Source: Cladopsammia gracilis (lineage: Eukaryota; Cnidaria; Anthozoa; Scleractinia; Dendrophylliidae). From it: a DNA stretch of 64,000 bases. Below, one piece after another: positions 38,801-64,000 of this stretch. The stretch spans positions 1,070,001 through 1,134,000 of the forward strand of contig JAJGOT010000197.1 in the NCBI GenBank assembly GCA_022457155.1. The letters are read 5' to 3'. Below the pieces are notes generated by a model. That model was not told the DNA's origin. It ran no database searches and worked only from the letters and a program-made list of their open reading frames with translations. Numbering within the stretch: position 1 is the first letter of the stretch; each line of letters begins with the position of its first letter. The translations under genes were made by a program, and so were the position numbers.

Positions 38801-41800
38801 TTTATTTGAACAGTCATAATTAGAAGATCTCATACGCAAACACAAAAGTTAGAACCACCATCTATATAGCAGAAAAGTACTACTCAACAGCTTTCATTGA
38901 AGGGTCAAACGTTATGATTTCATATATACAAAGACTAAACGTTCATCCTCTATCCTGTCTGTGCACAGGCAGCCCAAGCTCACGTCACGAGAAAGCGAAG
39001 GGTTAATTATTAGCGGTGTGTGAGACGGGGCGTGACCCTTCGATGAAAGCGGTATTTCAAGCCGTTTTGGGTTGTTTTGTCACCACTGTAATTGACAAAG
39101 TAAGTGACAAAACAACCCAAAACGGCTTGAAATACCCCGAAGGACAAAAGAATACACCAGAGGTGAGTTCAATAGAATCACTTTATTGAATTAATGCCTA
39201 AATTTCGCTTTATTAAGCGTTCGAAATCTACGTTATTTTTCCCAATAAAAAGTCTTAAATTTTTAAAACGGCCGCTGTGTAACCCAATACCGCTTTCATC
39301 GAAGGGTCACGTCCCGTCTCACACACCGCTAATAATTAACCCTTCGCTTTCTCGTGACGTGAGCTTGGGCTGCCTGTGGTCTGTGTCCTTTCTTTATCGA
39401 CAGTTCTTTTGACCGTCCCTTCTTACGCCTGCCTTCGGCTGACCATGTTACTGCGATATTGGGGTTCTTATCAGACTTAATGTTACAACCACCGATATTT
39501 TGAGCAGATACCTACTTCATGTACTGAAAACACAGTACATTAACACTACCAATATATTCACTTCACTTGTGTTAATTATAACTTTTTACAGTTTTGGAGC
39601 CAAGTTTCTTTCTGACAAGCTTGGTTTCGTCTACAACAACGAGATGGACGACTTCAGCGCACCGAACGTGACAAACGAGTTCGGACTTCCCCCCTCACCT
39701 GTAAACTTTATCAAGCCTGGCAAGAGACCGCAGTCCTCAGCCGTGCCCGCGATGATGCTCGACAAAAAAGGAAATGTGTTGATGACGATAGGAGCTGCGG
39801 GGGGTACTATCATCACAACTTCAGTTGCACACGTTAGTTTCCGCTTTTAATTCCTGGTTTCGTATATATTTTCTGTAATAAAGTTTATATCTTCTGGAAG
39901 TTAAGAAAGATCAAAGAAGACCAAAAAGTGGGAAAATCTAATAGCACCCAAAAATGCTGCTTTGAAGCTTTTACATTTTTCAACGTATTTGCACGGCCGT
40001 CATTAAATTTGCATGTTCCTGAAGTTCTAAAAGATAGCCAGCGAAAGTGACGTCAGACACTCAAAAATTACAATATAAAAACAGAACCACAACAAACTAC
40101 TGCTTAACAGACTTCAATGGTCACGCATAGACTCAAGAGTTAGAACCGCCTTGTACCGCATAACAGAGCTCCATGTTATAGTAACTGCTCTGTATTTTTC
40201 ATTTGAATGATCACACGTGAAGGCCGTTCATCCACAGACTAAGACTCTAAGAAACGCTTTTGATGTTGAACTAAACAGCTAACAGTACCTCGGTAAAGTA
40301 CTAATCAGTAGCTTTCATTTGGGTCATCACGGTATCAACTCTCTTTTCGATGGTGGATCTGTGATCTCTCGCGTTTTACATCATCGTTTATTTTTGATTT
40401 GCAGGCAATCATGAACTACTTCTGGTTTAAAAAGGATCTGCAGACTGCCATCACTATGCCACGAGTGCACGATCAGCTTTTTCCAAGCTCTGTATTTGCA
40501 GAAACCAAGTTTCCCACGGAAGTAGTTAAAGGGCTCGAGGCCATGGGACACAAGGTTTGTAACTACAGTACACTTTCTTAAGACGGACACCCCTGTAAGG
40601 CAGACACCTCTCTAGGACAGACATCAATTATTAGCTGGTTCTGGCCGAATTTCACTTGTTATTCTGTAACTAAAAACTCTCTATAATGCGGACAGCTAAA
40701 GCTGGTACCGAAGGTGCCCAGAGATCACTGTCATATTTTTAGTCCTACATCTAATTTTCCCCTGCAATACCAACGCATTGACAGAGAAAAGATATTAGAC
40801 GTCGTTGTAATATCAAGACCAGTTAGCAATTAGGTTCCATTCACACCAATGTGTTTTAACGAAAACGTAGCAAAATATTTTCGTTCACACGTTAGTCTCG
40901 TTTTCTCCTGAGCACATTATCAGTTCACACTAAAACGATCAAAAACTTCGTCGTCGTTGTTCTCTCTCATGCGCATACTAATGCATTTCCGAAATCTCCC
41001 TTTTCACCCATACACACTAAACGACGATGGGTTTTCAAACCGATTCCTTTTGAGGTATCTTTTTTAACTCGTGAATGCGTGAAGTGTTGAACGAGTCATA
41101 GCAAACGGGGTAAACATTTTGCCCGCGATATGTAATGGTCACCAGCCTCACCCATGGGGACGACGTTGGGGGGAGCGAAGGGTGGGGAGTTGGACGTAGG
41201 GGGTGGGGGTCGGTGAAGTATAACGCCTAAGAGAGGGGAGGGTCCGAATGTTGTGTCCTATTCACGAGTTGGCTCATAGGAGTCTGATTTGAAACCGATT
41301 TTGAAAGTCACGTGCACGTATTTGATCGCGTTTTAGTGTGGGTGATAGGCAAAAATTAATCTGTGTTTTTCAAAAGAAAACGCATTAGTGTGAACGGAGC
41401 CTTAGGCTACAAGGAGTCTTGTATGAGCGAATAGTAAACGCAGTACAGCCGCTTGCCGTCTCTCATAAAACATAGGTACGCAATGCGTGCAGAGGCGATG
41501 ACGTTTTTGTTCTCTGAAATGAATGCTTAGTGATTCCAATCAAAGCATTAATTTTTTCAACAACAACGACCTACAAGCTATAACAGCTAATACAAAATTA
41601 AAAGACATTCCTGTCGAACGAAAAGCAATTTGTTTTGTTTGGAAAGGGATTTCAACTCGAGACCGTTCACGCCTCGAACTATTAGACCCCAACGTTCAGT
41701 TACCGTAGTTCTTCGAATTAACGCCTAGGGTGTTTATTTCATACTTGATTACAGACGAACCTCTACTTGTAAATTTATGACCAATAAATTTGAAAAAAAG

Positions 41801-42106
41801 AACAGCGAAAATGGACACTTGAGATACTTCAAGTGTCAATTCAAGGAAATGTTTAGAGAAATCGAGGCAAAGATCAGTTAAAAGGCGTTTATTTAAGTGC
41901 ATACAGTTTAATTTCTATGTTCTGTTATTCCACAGGTCAAAGTGAGCGACGTGAGTCATGGTGTGGTCCAAGGAATCGTGAAAAACCCTTACAAGTTTAA
42001 ACTTGTTGACAGTCATGGAAGACGGAAAGGATATGTATATGGTATGGTACCTCAAATCTACGCTGAATCGGACTACAGAAAGGGAGGACTTCCCGCTGGG
42101 TATTAA
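28796..42106 (+). CDS. Gamma-glutamyltransferase (GGT1/GGT5 type), complete, nine exons
   Basis: Exons: 28796-28950, 32697-33007, 33719-33911, 36117-36424, 37068-37201, 38045-38235, 39592-39832, 40405-40554, 41936-42106. They sum to 1854 nt (617 residues), with all phases compatible and GT-AG ends. The family cleaves gamma-glutamyl bonds of extracellular glutathione and transfers the group to water or acceptors; the precursor self-cleaves into two chains at the catalytic Thr. Residues about 17-35 form a signal anchor, so the enzyme would be type II and face outward. Seen: FRETAPE (binding Arg), catalytic Thr at about residue 409 (codon 38168-38170, in GTTHLT), STVNGYFG (Asn), NNEMDDFSAP (Glu and Asp), KRPQSS (Ser pair), GAAGGT (oxyanion glycines) and the terminal RKGG.PAGY. 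Human GGT1 has 569 residues. All key residues are present, so it should be active. Expansion into GGT1/5-like copies is common in animals, so no symbol is given. Confidence 0.95.
29963..30431. mobile_element. TTAA-flanked foldback element, 469 bp
   Basis: Ends TTAA-AGTGCCTA and TAGGCACT-TTAA. The arms of about 150 bp contain gatgacgtcaacccggga and its complement, with an AT-rich centre. Confidence 0.85.
30439..30699. mobile_element. hAT-type MITE with CAGTGGCGGATCC ends
   Basis: Ends CAGTGGCGGATCCAGG and CCAGGATCCGCCTCTG are inverted repeats. G-rich then C-rich runs follow. A similar family occurs at 54090-54231, and a lone end lies at about 29695. Confidence 0.75.
31480..31663. mobile_element. 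MITE, 184 bp
   Basis: Terminal inverted repeats TTAGTGTATACTGAAACAGT and ACTGTTTCAGTATATACTAA, about 20 bp; interior contains GCGCGC and CTATTC motifs, no coding. Confidence 0.8.
33033..33440 (+). repeat. 88-bp repeat family copies in GGT intron 2
   Basis: At least three units in plus orientation (attcaaatgaaagctattga at 33033 and 33132, and a partial near 33345). Period here is about 99 bp. Contains gtactgtttattatgctgta and ggtggttctaac. Confidence 0.85.
33912..36116 (+). other. GGT intron 3 (2.2 kb)
   Basis: Carries CG-rich repeat bodies at about 33945-34100 and 34757-34887 (the latter with inverted ends TAGTCTGT...ACAGACTA), and the telomere-like foldback at 35020-35415. A poly-A stretch at about 35949-35960 lies near the 3' end. 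No additional exon needed. Confidence 0.6.
35020..35415. mobile_element. Foldback with telomere-like repeats at its centre
   Basis: Arms of more than 100 bp (aataatgaatagcattact against agtaatgctattcgttatt; also gaaagcaacggcgcggt against accgcgccgttgctttc) flank a loop in which 35213-35249 is CCCTAA repeated about six times with one CCCCAA variant. TTAGGG is the telomere repeat of cnidarians and most animals. No coding. Confidence 0.8.
36455..36690. mobile_element. Foldback repeat in GGT intron 4
   Basis: Repeated and inverted copies of gatttttaacgc and gttgcaagtttttgaa around 36490-36630. Boundaries are not clear. Confidence 0.55.
37779..37990 (-). repeat. 88-bp repeat family copies in GGT intron 5
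   Basis: Two units in minus orientation, containing aggtttcatttgaatggt and ctcaaaagttagaac, ending with tgactctgggagtgaaagg, the same tail seen at 26280 and 42340. Confidence 0.85.
38045..38235 (+). CDS. GGT exon 6: autoprocessing/catalytic threonine
   Basis: The exon runs from acceptor ttcctag to donor gtaagt. It encodes the end of the large subunit and the start of the small subunit. The nucleophile lies in the TGTTHLTVLA motif; self-cleavage before this Thr creates its free amino group in the family. The exon ends inside STVNGYFG, splitting the Tyr codon. Confidence 0.93.
38256..38554. mobile_element. MITE with AGAGCGGT ends in GGT intron 6
   Basis: Ends AGAGCGGT at about 38257 and ACCGCTCT at about 38546 are inverted. 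The interior has many CCAAT/ATTGG words (gattggct, caaccaatcag, gattggttc), typical of the element body rather than of a promoter. Confidence 0.6.
38965..39378. mobile_element. Nested foldback element in GGT intron 6
   Basis: Outer arms about 38965-39055 and 39290-39378 (acaggcagcccaagctcacg and complement; gacccttcgatgaaagcggt and complement). Inside is a second hairpin, 39051-39083 against 39104-39135 (ggtatttcaagccgttttgg). Looks like one hairpin element inserted in another. Confidence 0.85.
39592..39832 (+). CDS. GGT exon 7: substrate-binding residues
   Basis: Encodes FGAKFLSDKLGF, then the NNEMDDF substrate-binding acidic pair, KRPQSSAVPAM and GAAGGTIITTSVAH, which together line the gamma-glutamyl pocket and oxyanion hole in known structures. 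Phase 0 donor gttagt. Confidence 0.93.
40555..41935 (+). other. GGT intron 8 with a MITE at 40832-41402
   Basis: The intron starts with a ggacac/gcagacacc repeat (40580-40720). A 570-bp element at about 40832-41402 has inverted ends (AGGTTCCATTCACACCAATG and its diverged complement). The rest is featureless. Confidence 0.6.
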
Positions 42107-43318
42107 CTGTGCTGCACTCTCTCAAAAACGCTAGATTCAAATTAACTCTTTAATTCCCAAGAGTTCCAAAAATCAAAATTCAAGAAAAATCCCAAATTTC
42201 GTTTTGTAAAATATTGAAAAAACAAATGGTACCATGCAAAAATACTGGCAAAGAGGTTTCTTTTGAATGGTCACACCACAGGATTTCATCCGCAGACTCA
42301 AAATTTAGAACTACATGACATGTTCTCCTAATTGACTCTGGGAGTGAAAGGATTAAGGAATAAAAGAAGAATCTCCACCTTAAAGAAAAAACAAAAGAAA
42401 CAAAAGGAAAGGAAAAAGTACGAAAAAATTGCTCCATAGCTTTCATTTGAATGTTACGGTCATTTTAGGCCGGTTTCGTTCACACTCAAATGTAAGGACC
42501 ACATTCATTTAGTCAAATTCCCTCTCAGGTTGACACTGAAAACTGAAATTAAAGACAAAAATATACAAAATATACAGGGAAACGCTGCGCAGCTGTACGA
42601 TAGCAATTCATCTAATTTGAAGCGTGAAGTGAAAGCCAAGATTCACAAGGTCGGTGAAGTTATTCATAATGTCACCTTGAATAATAGCTTGTCTATCATG
42701 ACTTTTGAAATCTTTTGGTCGATTTTTAGCAACAGGTCAGCTGGAAGACCCAAAAAAGCTATTGGAATCGAAACCAAAATTTTAGGGGCGTGTAGGGGAC
42801 TGTAGTATTAATTGACCCCAAGCCAACTAAAGACTATTGTATACTAAACACGCGAGGGGCAAAAGCAAGGATGTGATTGGATGTGTGTAGGATGTGATTA
42901 AAAGACAATGCATTTTCCAGTCACGTTTCATGTGATTTCTTTTGTACACTTCAAGGCGGCTGGGTTTTTCAAAGCGCGATTAAGCTAACCCAGAGATGGC
43001 GTCAATTTTATTCCAGTTAAAGTATTTTTGCCCTTTAGTTTCAACTTTGATTTGTCTTTATGTGTTGCTTAAAATCAGATTTTGAAAGCTGAGCATTTTG
43101 ACGCTTATCTCGGTTAACCCCCATCTGGTATTTGGACGGTGGATGTACTAAAAGGGTTTTTTAATACCATGGTTGTCTAGGTTTTGAAACGAACCCCGAA
43201 AAGCTACCAGAAACCCGCTTTGTGGATGTAGCTGACAAGGTGCGACGATCGGGCCCACTAAGACCTCCCCCCCCCCCCCCCCCCCCCTCAAAACTCTTCC
43301 TTTTTCTCGTGCTTGTTG
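42107..43318. other. GGT 3' flank
   Basis: Contains 88-bp family copies (42190-42350, 42430-42510), an AATAAA at about 42359 and a C run at 43267-43287. No gene recognised. Confidence 0.5.
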
Positions 43319-43548
43319 TTAAAGGGCCACTTGAATCGAATCGAAACTTGAAAAGTTTAGCCTAAATTTTTCAAGTTGAAGTGTCAAATCAAAATGGCGT
43401 CCGGCTAGTGGCGGTGGTCATGATGGAAAACGAGTAAACTCGACTCCATTTTGGAAATTGACACTTCAACTTGAAAAAATTAGGCTAAACGTTTCACGTT
43501 TCGATTCGACAAACTGGCGCATGCGTCCTCGTGACAGTGTCGCTTTAA
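43319..43548. mobile_element. TTAA-flanked foldback MITE, 230 bp
   Basis: TTAA-AGGGCCACTT at the left and GACAGTGTCGCT-TTAA at the right. Arms contain cgaatcgaaacttgaaaagt and its near complement. Confidence 0.8.
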
Positions 43549-44214
43549 TATGTTTGTGCCATGTTTTCACTTGATGCGCATCCGGCATTACGTTTGCATT
43601 GGTGCTTGCGTCGCGTGAAAGCTTTACTAAGAAGTGAAATATAAATATATACGAATAGAAATTCCAAGCCGAAGGTTTTGCGCTTCTCACGAAAGCGTAG
43701 TGGTATTTAACATTTGAGTCTCTGCTATAGTCACTGTGAGCATAACTTTAGTCACACGTTCTTCTTGATTTGAAAAATATGTAAAAGTCTGCTGCTGCCG
43801 AGAAATCGCAATAGAAACGAACGGTGGAGTAGCGTCTCTTCCAATCCAGTGGTTCGTTAGGTAAGGGCAAAAACTAGTTTGTTTATTTAGTTTGAAGGAC
43901 TATTTTACACTGATACAAAGAATCGCAATGAAGAGGTCGAGGTCATACATACAAACGTAATTCGTTATTATTCTGAACGAAAGTTAAAGATGAATGTAAG
44001 TGGTATACATCACTCTCACTTGAGATTCGGACATTCCGTCTGGCAGGACAACCAGTTCATAAGCCTTAGACTCGTACAAAATTCACTTTTATAAGAAAAG
44101 GAGGTTACGTAATAATTTCAGTGCTCGTTTCATACATTTTTACGCTGAAAACAGAAAGATGATCGAAGCGCGATGCGATAAGGCGCTCTTTAGCTTCTAA
44201 CTTGAACTGTTGGA

Positions 44215-45660
44215 ATCCAACATATTATGGCGTACGGGTTCGCCATGACCTCGATCGAGCCAAATATTTTCGGCCCGTCCGGCCCGATCTAACTCAGTCA
44301 ATAAGCATTTCATCATATGACCACGTACTACCGCGATTGTTCTATGAATCAAAGAAAGAAAACGAGAAGAAAAGGGAAACATTGTCGATCACGCGATTGG
44401 ACAAAAAAGGCGCGAAATTTTCGCGTTGTGTCGTATGTTTCTTGGCGTGAATGAAAACTGGTTCAAAGTTCAAAAATTTTAACCGCTAGCCACGAAGTTA
44501 ATGAAGGAGAAAAATTCCTTGTATTAATCGGCTCTAGAATATGATACGGACTCGATGCTTCGTAAAATGTTTCTTGTCTTTGTTTGAAGTGGATTGAAGC
44601 TGAAAGATCTGTCACCAGTACGCGGCTTTAGGAGTAAAACGAGAAGGATCTCAAAGCCTCGTACTTCGATTTTAACTTACTTGTTTTGGAAGGTTTTTGC
44701 GGATGGATTGGGCTAATAAAGCCGTATCGACTACAGTTGACGCTTTTACAAACGTTTATTTGTGTCCAAACGGTGTAAAGTTGTCTAAAAATGACTGTCC
44801 TCGCTGCAGTTCTTTCAGACTTTTCGCCGCAGGAAGCCGTGTGTTTGTTCAGATTGTTTTGATTCTGAAATGAACTTTTTAAAGGCACGAAACATTTGTC
44901 AATTTAGGGATTCTCTGCCATTTTCCTGAGTTTTATGTCATGTACTCTTTTTTTTTTTTTAGATAAACGAAAGCTCTCTGTGTAAAATTCTCAATTTGCG
45001 AACTGATTTAATTTTTGCGTGGCAAAACTGACGTATATTCGCTGTTATAATTCAACACATTGATACACTGTCCAAATATGGTCAAAAAGTTACGATATAC
45101 GCATGTCTACATGACGTTTATCCAACGATGGAAGTAAATTTCTCATTTTGACAAGAGAATGCAAAACTGACGGACCGTCCTCGATATTTTTTCTTCAAAC
45201 TGTGCTTTGTTATCAATGTGTTGAATTATAAAACTATTATTGCGCTCAAGCTTGCGTGATATCGCCTAATTTTTAGGCGATATCACGCAAGCTTGAGCGC
45301 TATAATAGTTAACTGGTTGTTGATGTGCAAGCCGTGAAATAGCGCGAGGTAAAATGTTGCAGCAAGGTTTTGTATTGAATAAAACTTTGTATCGATGATT
45401 TTCTTCTCGAAAACTGAAACTGTGATTTGTTATCAATGTGTCGAATTGTTGATTTTTACGCAAACAAAATTGTTTCAGTTCGCACTAAGTTAGCGGGGTC
45501 GTAGGCGATCCTCGCAAGGCCGGGCGGCTTTTTCCGGCCCGCTCACGTCATCACGTACGGCAATCATACGGGACTTTCATCAATGGTTTTGCAAAGAAAA
45601 GGCTCGCAGGGCAGCACGGGTCATATGATAAAGAACATTATTCTGCTACATATCCTGTAT
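44215..45660. mobile_element. Probable longer relative of the 50118-50876 palindrome family
   Basis: About 44225-44325 (catgacctcgatcgagccaa, ggcccgatctaactcagtca) and about 45525-45640 (acgggactttcatcaatggt) match blocks of the palindrome at 50118-50876. The 1.2 kb between them is unrelated, with a foldback at about 44990-45488 and a perfect 27-bp-arm hairpin at 45242-45300. Boundaries are inferred. Confidence 0.5.
45242..45300. repeat. Perfect hairpin, 27-bp arms
   Basis: The arm starting gcgctcaagcttgcgtgata (45242-45268) is exactly repeated in inverse at 45274-45300, around a 5-base loop. It lies at the centre of a larger, weaker inverted repeat (about 44990-45488). Confidence 0.9.
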
Positions 45661-45698
45661 AAAAATACCTAACTATTTACTTCATCTAGAATCCTGAC

Positions 45699-45900
45699 CA
45701 ATGGCCCTTATCGTAGATGAGTACGCCACGCCAACATATCAGCGGTTTTTCGCTTTCTTGACCCTATAGTCTCGTTTTGATGTTTACGAGAACCTCTGGC
45801 GACGATGAACGCAAACATCAAAACGAGACTATAGGGTCAAGAAAGCGAGAAACCGCTGATATGTTGGCGTGGCGTACTCATCTACGATAAGGCCAATTGG
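45699..45900. mobile_element. Hairpin MITE, about 85-bp arms
   Basis: Arms 45699-45785 and 45812-45900 are almost identical inverted copies (ccttatcgtagatgagtacg, gaccctatagtctcgttttg) around a loop of about 26 bp. Confidence 0.9.
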
Positions 45901-46442
45901 TTTAGGGACACTCTTCACCTTTTTCAAACATTTTTGGTGGACAATTGAAAATCGCCGATAATTAATGTCACTAAACTCTAACTTGGAAAGTTCGTTCCCC
46001 TACCTACTATATATACAATGTTGAAGTTTATAAATTGCACTAAGCGTGGGATGCTTGTCTTACTGTTGGGTACCAAAATTGCTAAGGGCAGAGGGGAGCT
46101 TATGTAAAGTCATCTTTCTGTTAGAAAAGCGCCAAATGTCCCAAACCAATTGGTCGTAGGTGTTAAAAATAACCTAACTTTTACTACATCTAAGTGTTAA
46201 AATTGCTTCGTATGAGGCGATAAGGGCCCTCTTTAGCTTCTAACTTAACTATTGGAAACCAAGATGTAGAACATTATCTACATTTCGCTACATTTTCTAC
46301 ATTCATTTAAAATAAAGTAAATAACCTACTTATGGGTGCATTTAGGTGATAAAATGGCTTCCTATAAACACTAAAATGTTTTTAAGCAGTTTGAACTAGT
46401 AAATACTTGATAACACGCGATATACCTTGGTCACGTGATCAA
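45901..46442. other. SLC22 3' flank
   Basis: AT-rich sequence after the stop codon (minus strand). No clear AATAAA on the minus strand was found. No gene recognised. Confidence 0.4.
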
Positions 46443-62160
<15,718 letters not shown>

Positions 62161-62369
62161 TTTGATTTCTCTAAAACCGACTACTAAAAAAAAAAAAACC
62201 GCGAAGACAATGTATATGGTGCCGCGTTACACATCAGTGAACACAGACACACAACTCATTAACAAGCCAGAGCCCCGATTTTATTAAAGTACTAGTCGAC
62301 TTTCAAAGACGCGTGCTTCGCATATTTGTGGTGGATTAAAATCCCGGCTTTGTCGGGAGCCTTTTGTTT
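62161..62369. other. SLC22 5' flank (probable promoter region)
   Basis: Upstream of the minus-strand ATG. An A-run at 62187-62199 and no clear core promoter motif. Confidence 0.35.
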
Positions 62370-63468
62370 AGGGGTGGACCATTAGAAATCCTGGGAGGGG
62401 GGTCACAAATTTTTCAGTGTATGAATTCTTTTTTCGGCCTGAGCTTCCTGCAGGATTTTTTTTTTTGGGAGGTGCAAGCCAGCAGGTTTTTTTTTTTTCT
62501 GAGATCTTCTTTATAAATGTGTGCAAGCTCCTTTTTTTTTATACCTGGCCCAATCCATTTTTGGTATTAAACGCTGGAGAGTAGATTTAAGTCAGACTGT
62601 GGAACCTTTGCATAAAAATGGCGAGAAATAAGAATTGTGATTGAGTGGTCGAGCGCCGATGAAGGCGCGAGCCGCTAGGGGGGCCTGGGGGCATGCCCCA
62701 CCAGAAAATTTTGAGATCTGGATGCTCTGAAACTCCATTTCTAGTGTTCTGAGACAACAATTTCTGTCAAAAATGTTTGGCAAATTGATGTGGCTTCTCG
62801 TCGCTTTGTGTCTCTTTGTGTGGCTCCACATACAAGTACTCGATTTCATTTTATATTTCTTGCTGTTTCTTTAGTTTATCTGGATATCAGAGTTAAGTAT
62901 ACGCAATTTCGTCTTTTTGTATAGTAAGTATTATGAGAATTTGACGAAAATGACAGAACCGGACTTCAAAATTGGGATTTTTCCTATCCCGATCACATTG
63001 GTCGGGATTCGGGATTTTCAAGCAAAATAGGGGTAATCTCGACGAAATCTGGACGGTTGGACAATCTGTAATGTATTTAAAAAAATACTTGCGTGTAGTA
63101 GAGCAGGTTACATATTTCATGATGTTTACAGTTTTCTCAAATATGTACATAAACAAGGTTTTAATTTAAGATATTGGTACATGTACCAGATAGACCTTTG
63201 AGGCAGGTAATTTTTGACAGCATTTGACTCAACCTGAAGTTGCTTTTTGATGAATTTTACTACCAGAGAGCATGTCATACTTTCATATGTTCCAGTTTAA
63301 AATAAATAAATAAATAAATATATGTATATATAGCCAGTTAGCTTGCAGGATTTTATTTTTTTATGGTCAACTGCTTGCAGGAATTTTTTTTGAGACAATT
63401 TTCCTTTGCAGGATTTTTTTTTTGGTAATTGTCACCCCCCCTCCCAAGATTTCTAATGGTCCGCCCCT
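62370..63468. mobile_element. 1.1-kb element with AGGGGTGGACCATTAG ends
   Basis: Inverted ends of about 38 bp: AGGGGTGGACCATTAGAAAT at left and the near complement ending GGTCCGCCCCT at right. Poly-T tracts lie inside both ends. The interior includes gggcctgggggcatgcccca, probably a nested older repeat. No transposase frame is seen. Likely a nonautonomous DNA transposon. Confidence 0.75.
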
Positions 63469-64000
63469 TAAAGCTCGCCAGGAAACTCGCATTAAAGCAT
63501 AAACGTGCATTGTAGCTGTCAGCAGTTGCGGTTTTTAATTACATTCCGTCATTATTGACAAAACTCGATCCACGTTAAATTAAGAATAATTGTACAAATC
63601 TGGTACAAGTCGAATTTTACGGCACTTTAGTTCGATGAATCCAAAAACAAAACTATTTTACGCTGAATTTTCCTTACTTTCACAAATGAAACTTCTATCA
63701 GTTCTGCAATGGTAACTTAAAGTTCCATTTCTTTTAAAACGTCTTTCAGTTCCAGGAGTTTTCCTGGACTTGCTGTGAGACACTTCTTAGCGGTGATCTT
63801 TAATCCCGGGTGTCTAATCGAACACAATCGAACATCTAATTTTGTGTGATTTCGATTATCGAACAAATCGAACCAATCGAACACAATCGAGCGAATTGAA
63901 AAAAATCGAACTCATTCAAACAAAATCGAACGCCAATGGAACCGAATCCGGTAGGATAGTGCTCGAGGACATTGGCGACTTAAAAAGTGGAAGAAACTAC
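63469..64000. repeat. Window end: AATCGAACA-rich simple repeat
   Basis: About 63808-63945 is rich in degenerate aatcgaaca units. Nothing else is recognised. Confidence 0.6.

Overview
This is animal nuclear DNA: AT-rich, with intron-split genes using GT-AG splice sites and a dense load of short transposons. Gene content and repeat style (tRNA-headed SINEs, TTAA-flanked MITEs, Penelope-like reverse transcriptase remains, TTAGGG-type telomere-like repeats) suggest a cnidarian, most likely an anthozoan such as a stony coral. That placement is inference; no taxon-specific marker is present.

Four protein genes can be built, exon by exon, with matching splice phases. (1) 1760-2890, plus strand: the last two exons of a CLN3/battenin-like lysosomal membrane protein; its 5' part lies off the window. 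(2) 19201-25169, plus: a complete three-exon nuclear receptor of the NR2 type, closest by eye to NR2E/tailless, 356 residues, with no N-terminal A/B domain and an unusual P-box. (3) 28796-42106, plus: a complete nine-exon gamma-glutamyltransferase, 617 residues, with an N-terminal membrane anchor, the catalytic threonine and the substrate-binding residues. (4) 62160-46443, minus: a complete nine-exon SLC22-type organic ion/carnitine transporter, 538 residues. Genes 3 and 4 converge tail to tail, about 4.3 kb apart. The four genes share no obvious pathway; both GGT and SLC22 products would work at the plasma membrane.

The rest, about 90 percent, is introns and intergenic DNA built largely of foldback and MITE-type elements. 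Main items: TTAA-flanked elements (94-940, 2989-3377, 27003-27225, 29963-30431, 43319-43548, 51618-51913); two 367-bp hAT-like copies (5881-6247 and 13636-14002) whose target-site duplications are swapped around a 7.4-kb segment; a 60-bp minisatellite (about 12200-12690); a foldback with telomere-like repeats at its centre (35020-35415); a 759-bp nested palindrome (50118-50876); a 1.4-kb foldback element with arms of tandem 10-mers and a 10-bp target duplication (52628-54025); a decayed Penelope-like reverse transcriptase (about 59900-60560); and an 88-bp dispersed repeat concentrated in the GGT introns. Long G or C homopolymer runs recur and may be imprecise in the assembly.

The most notable points are the swapped target-site duplications (best explained by a circular DNA recombining into a resident transposon copy), the 1.4-kb foldback element, a cluster of TCF/LEF-like motifs upstream of GGT, and the altered P-box of the nuclear receptor. 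No prokaryotic system, CRISPR array or viral genome was seen.
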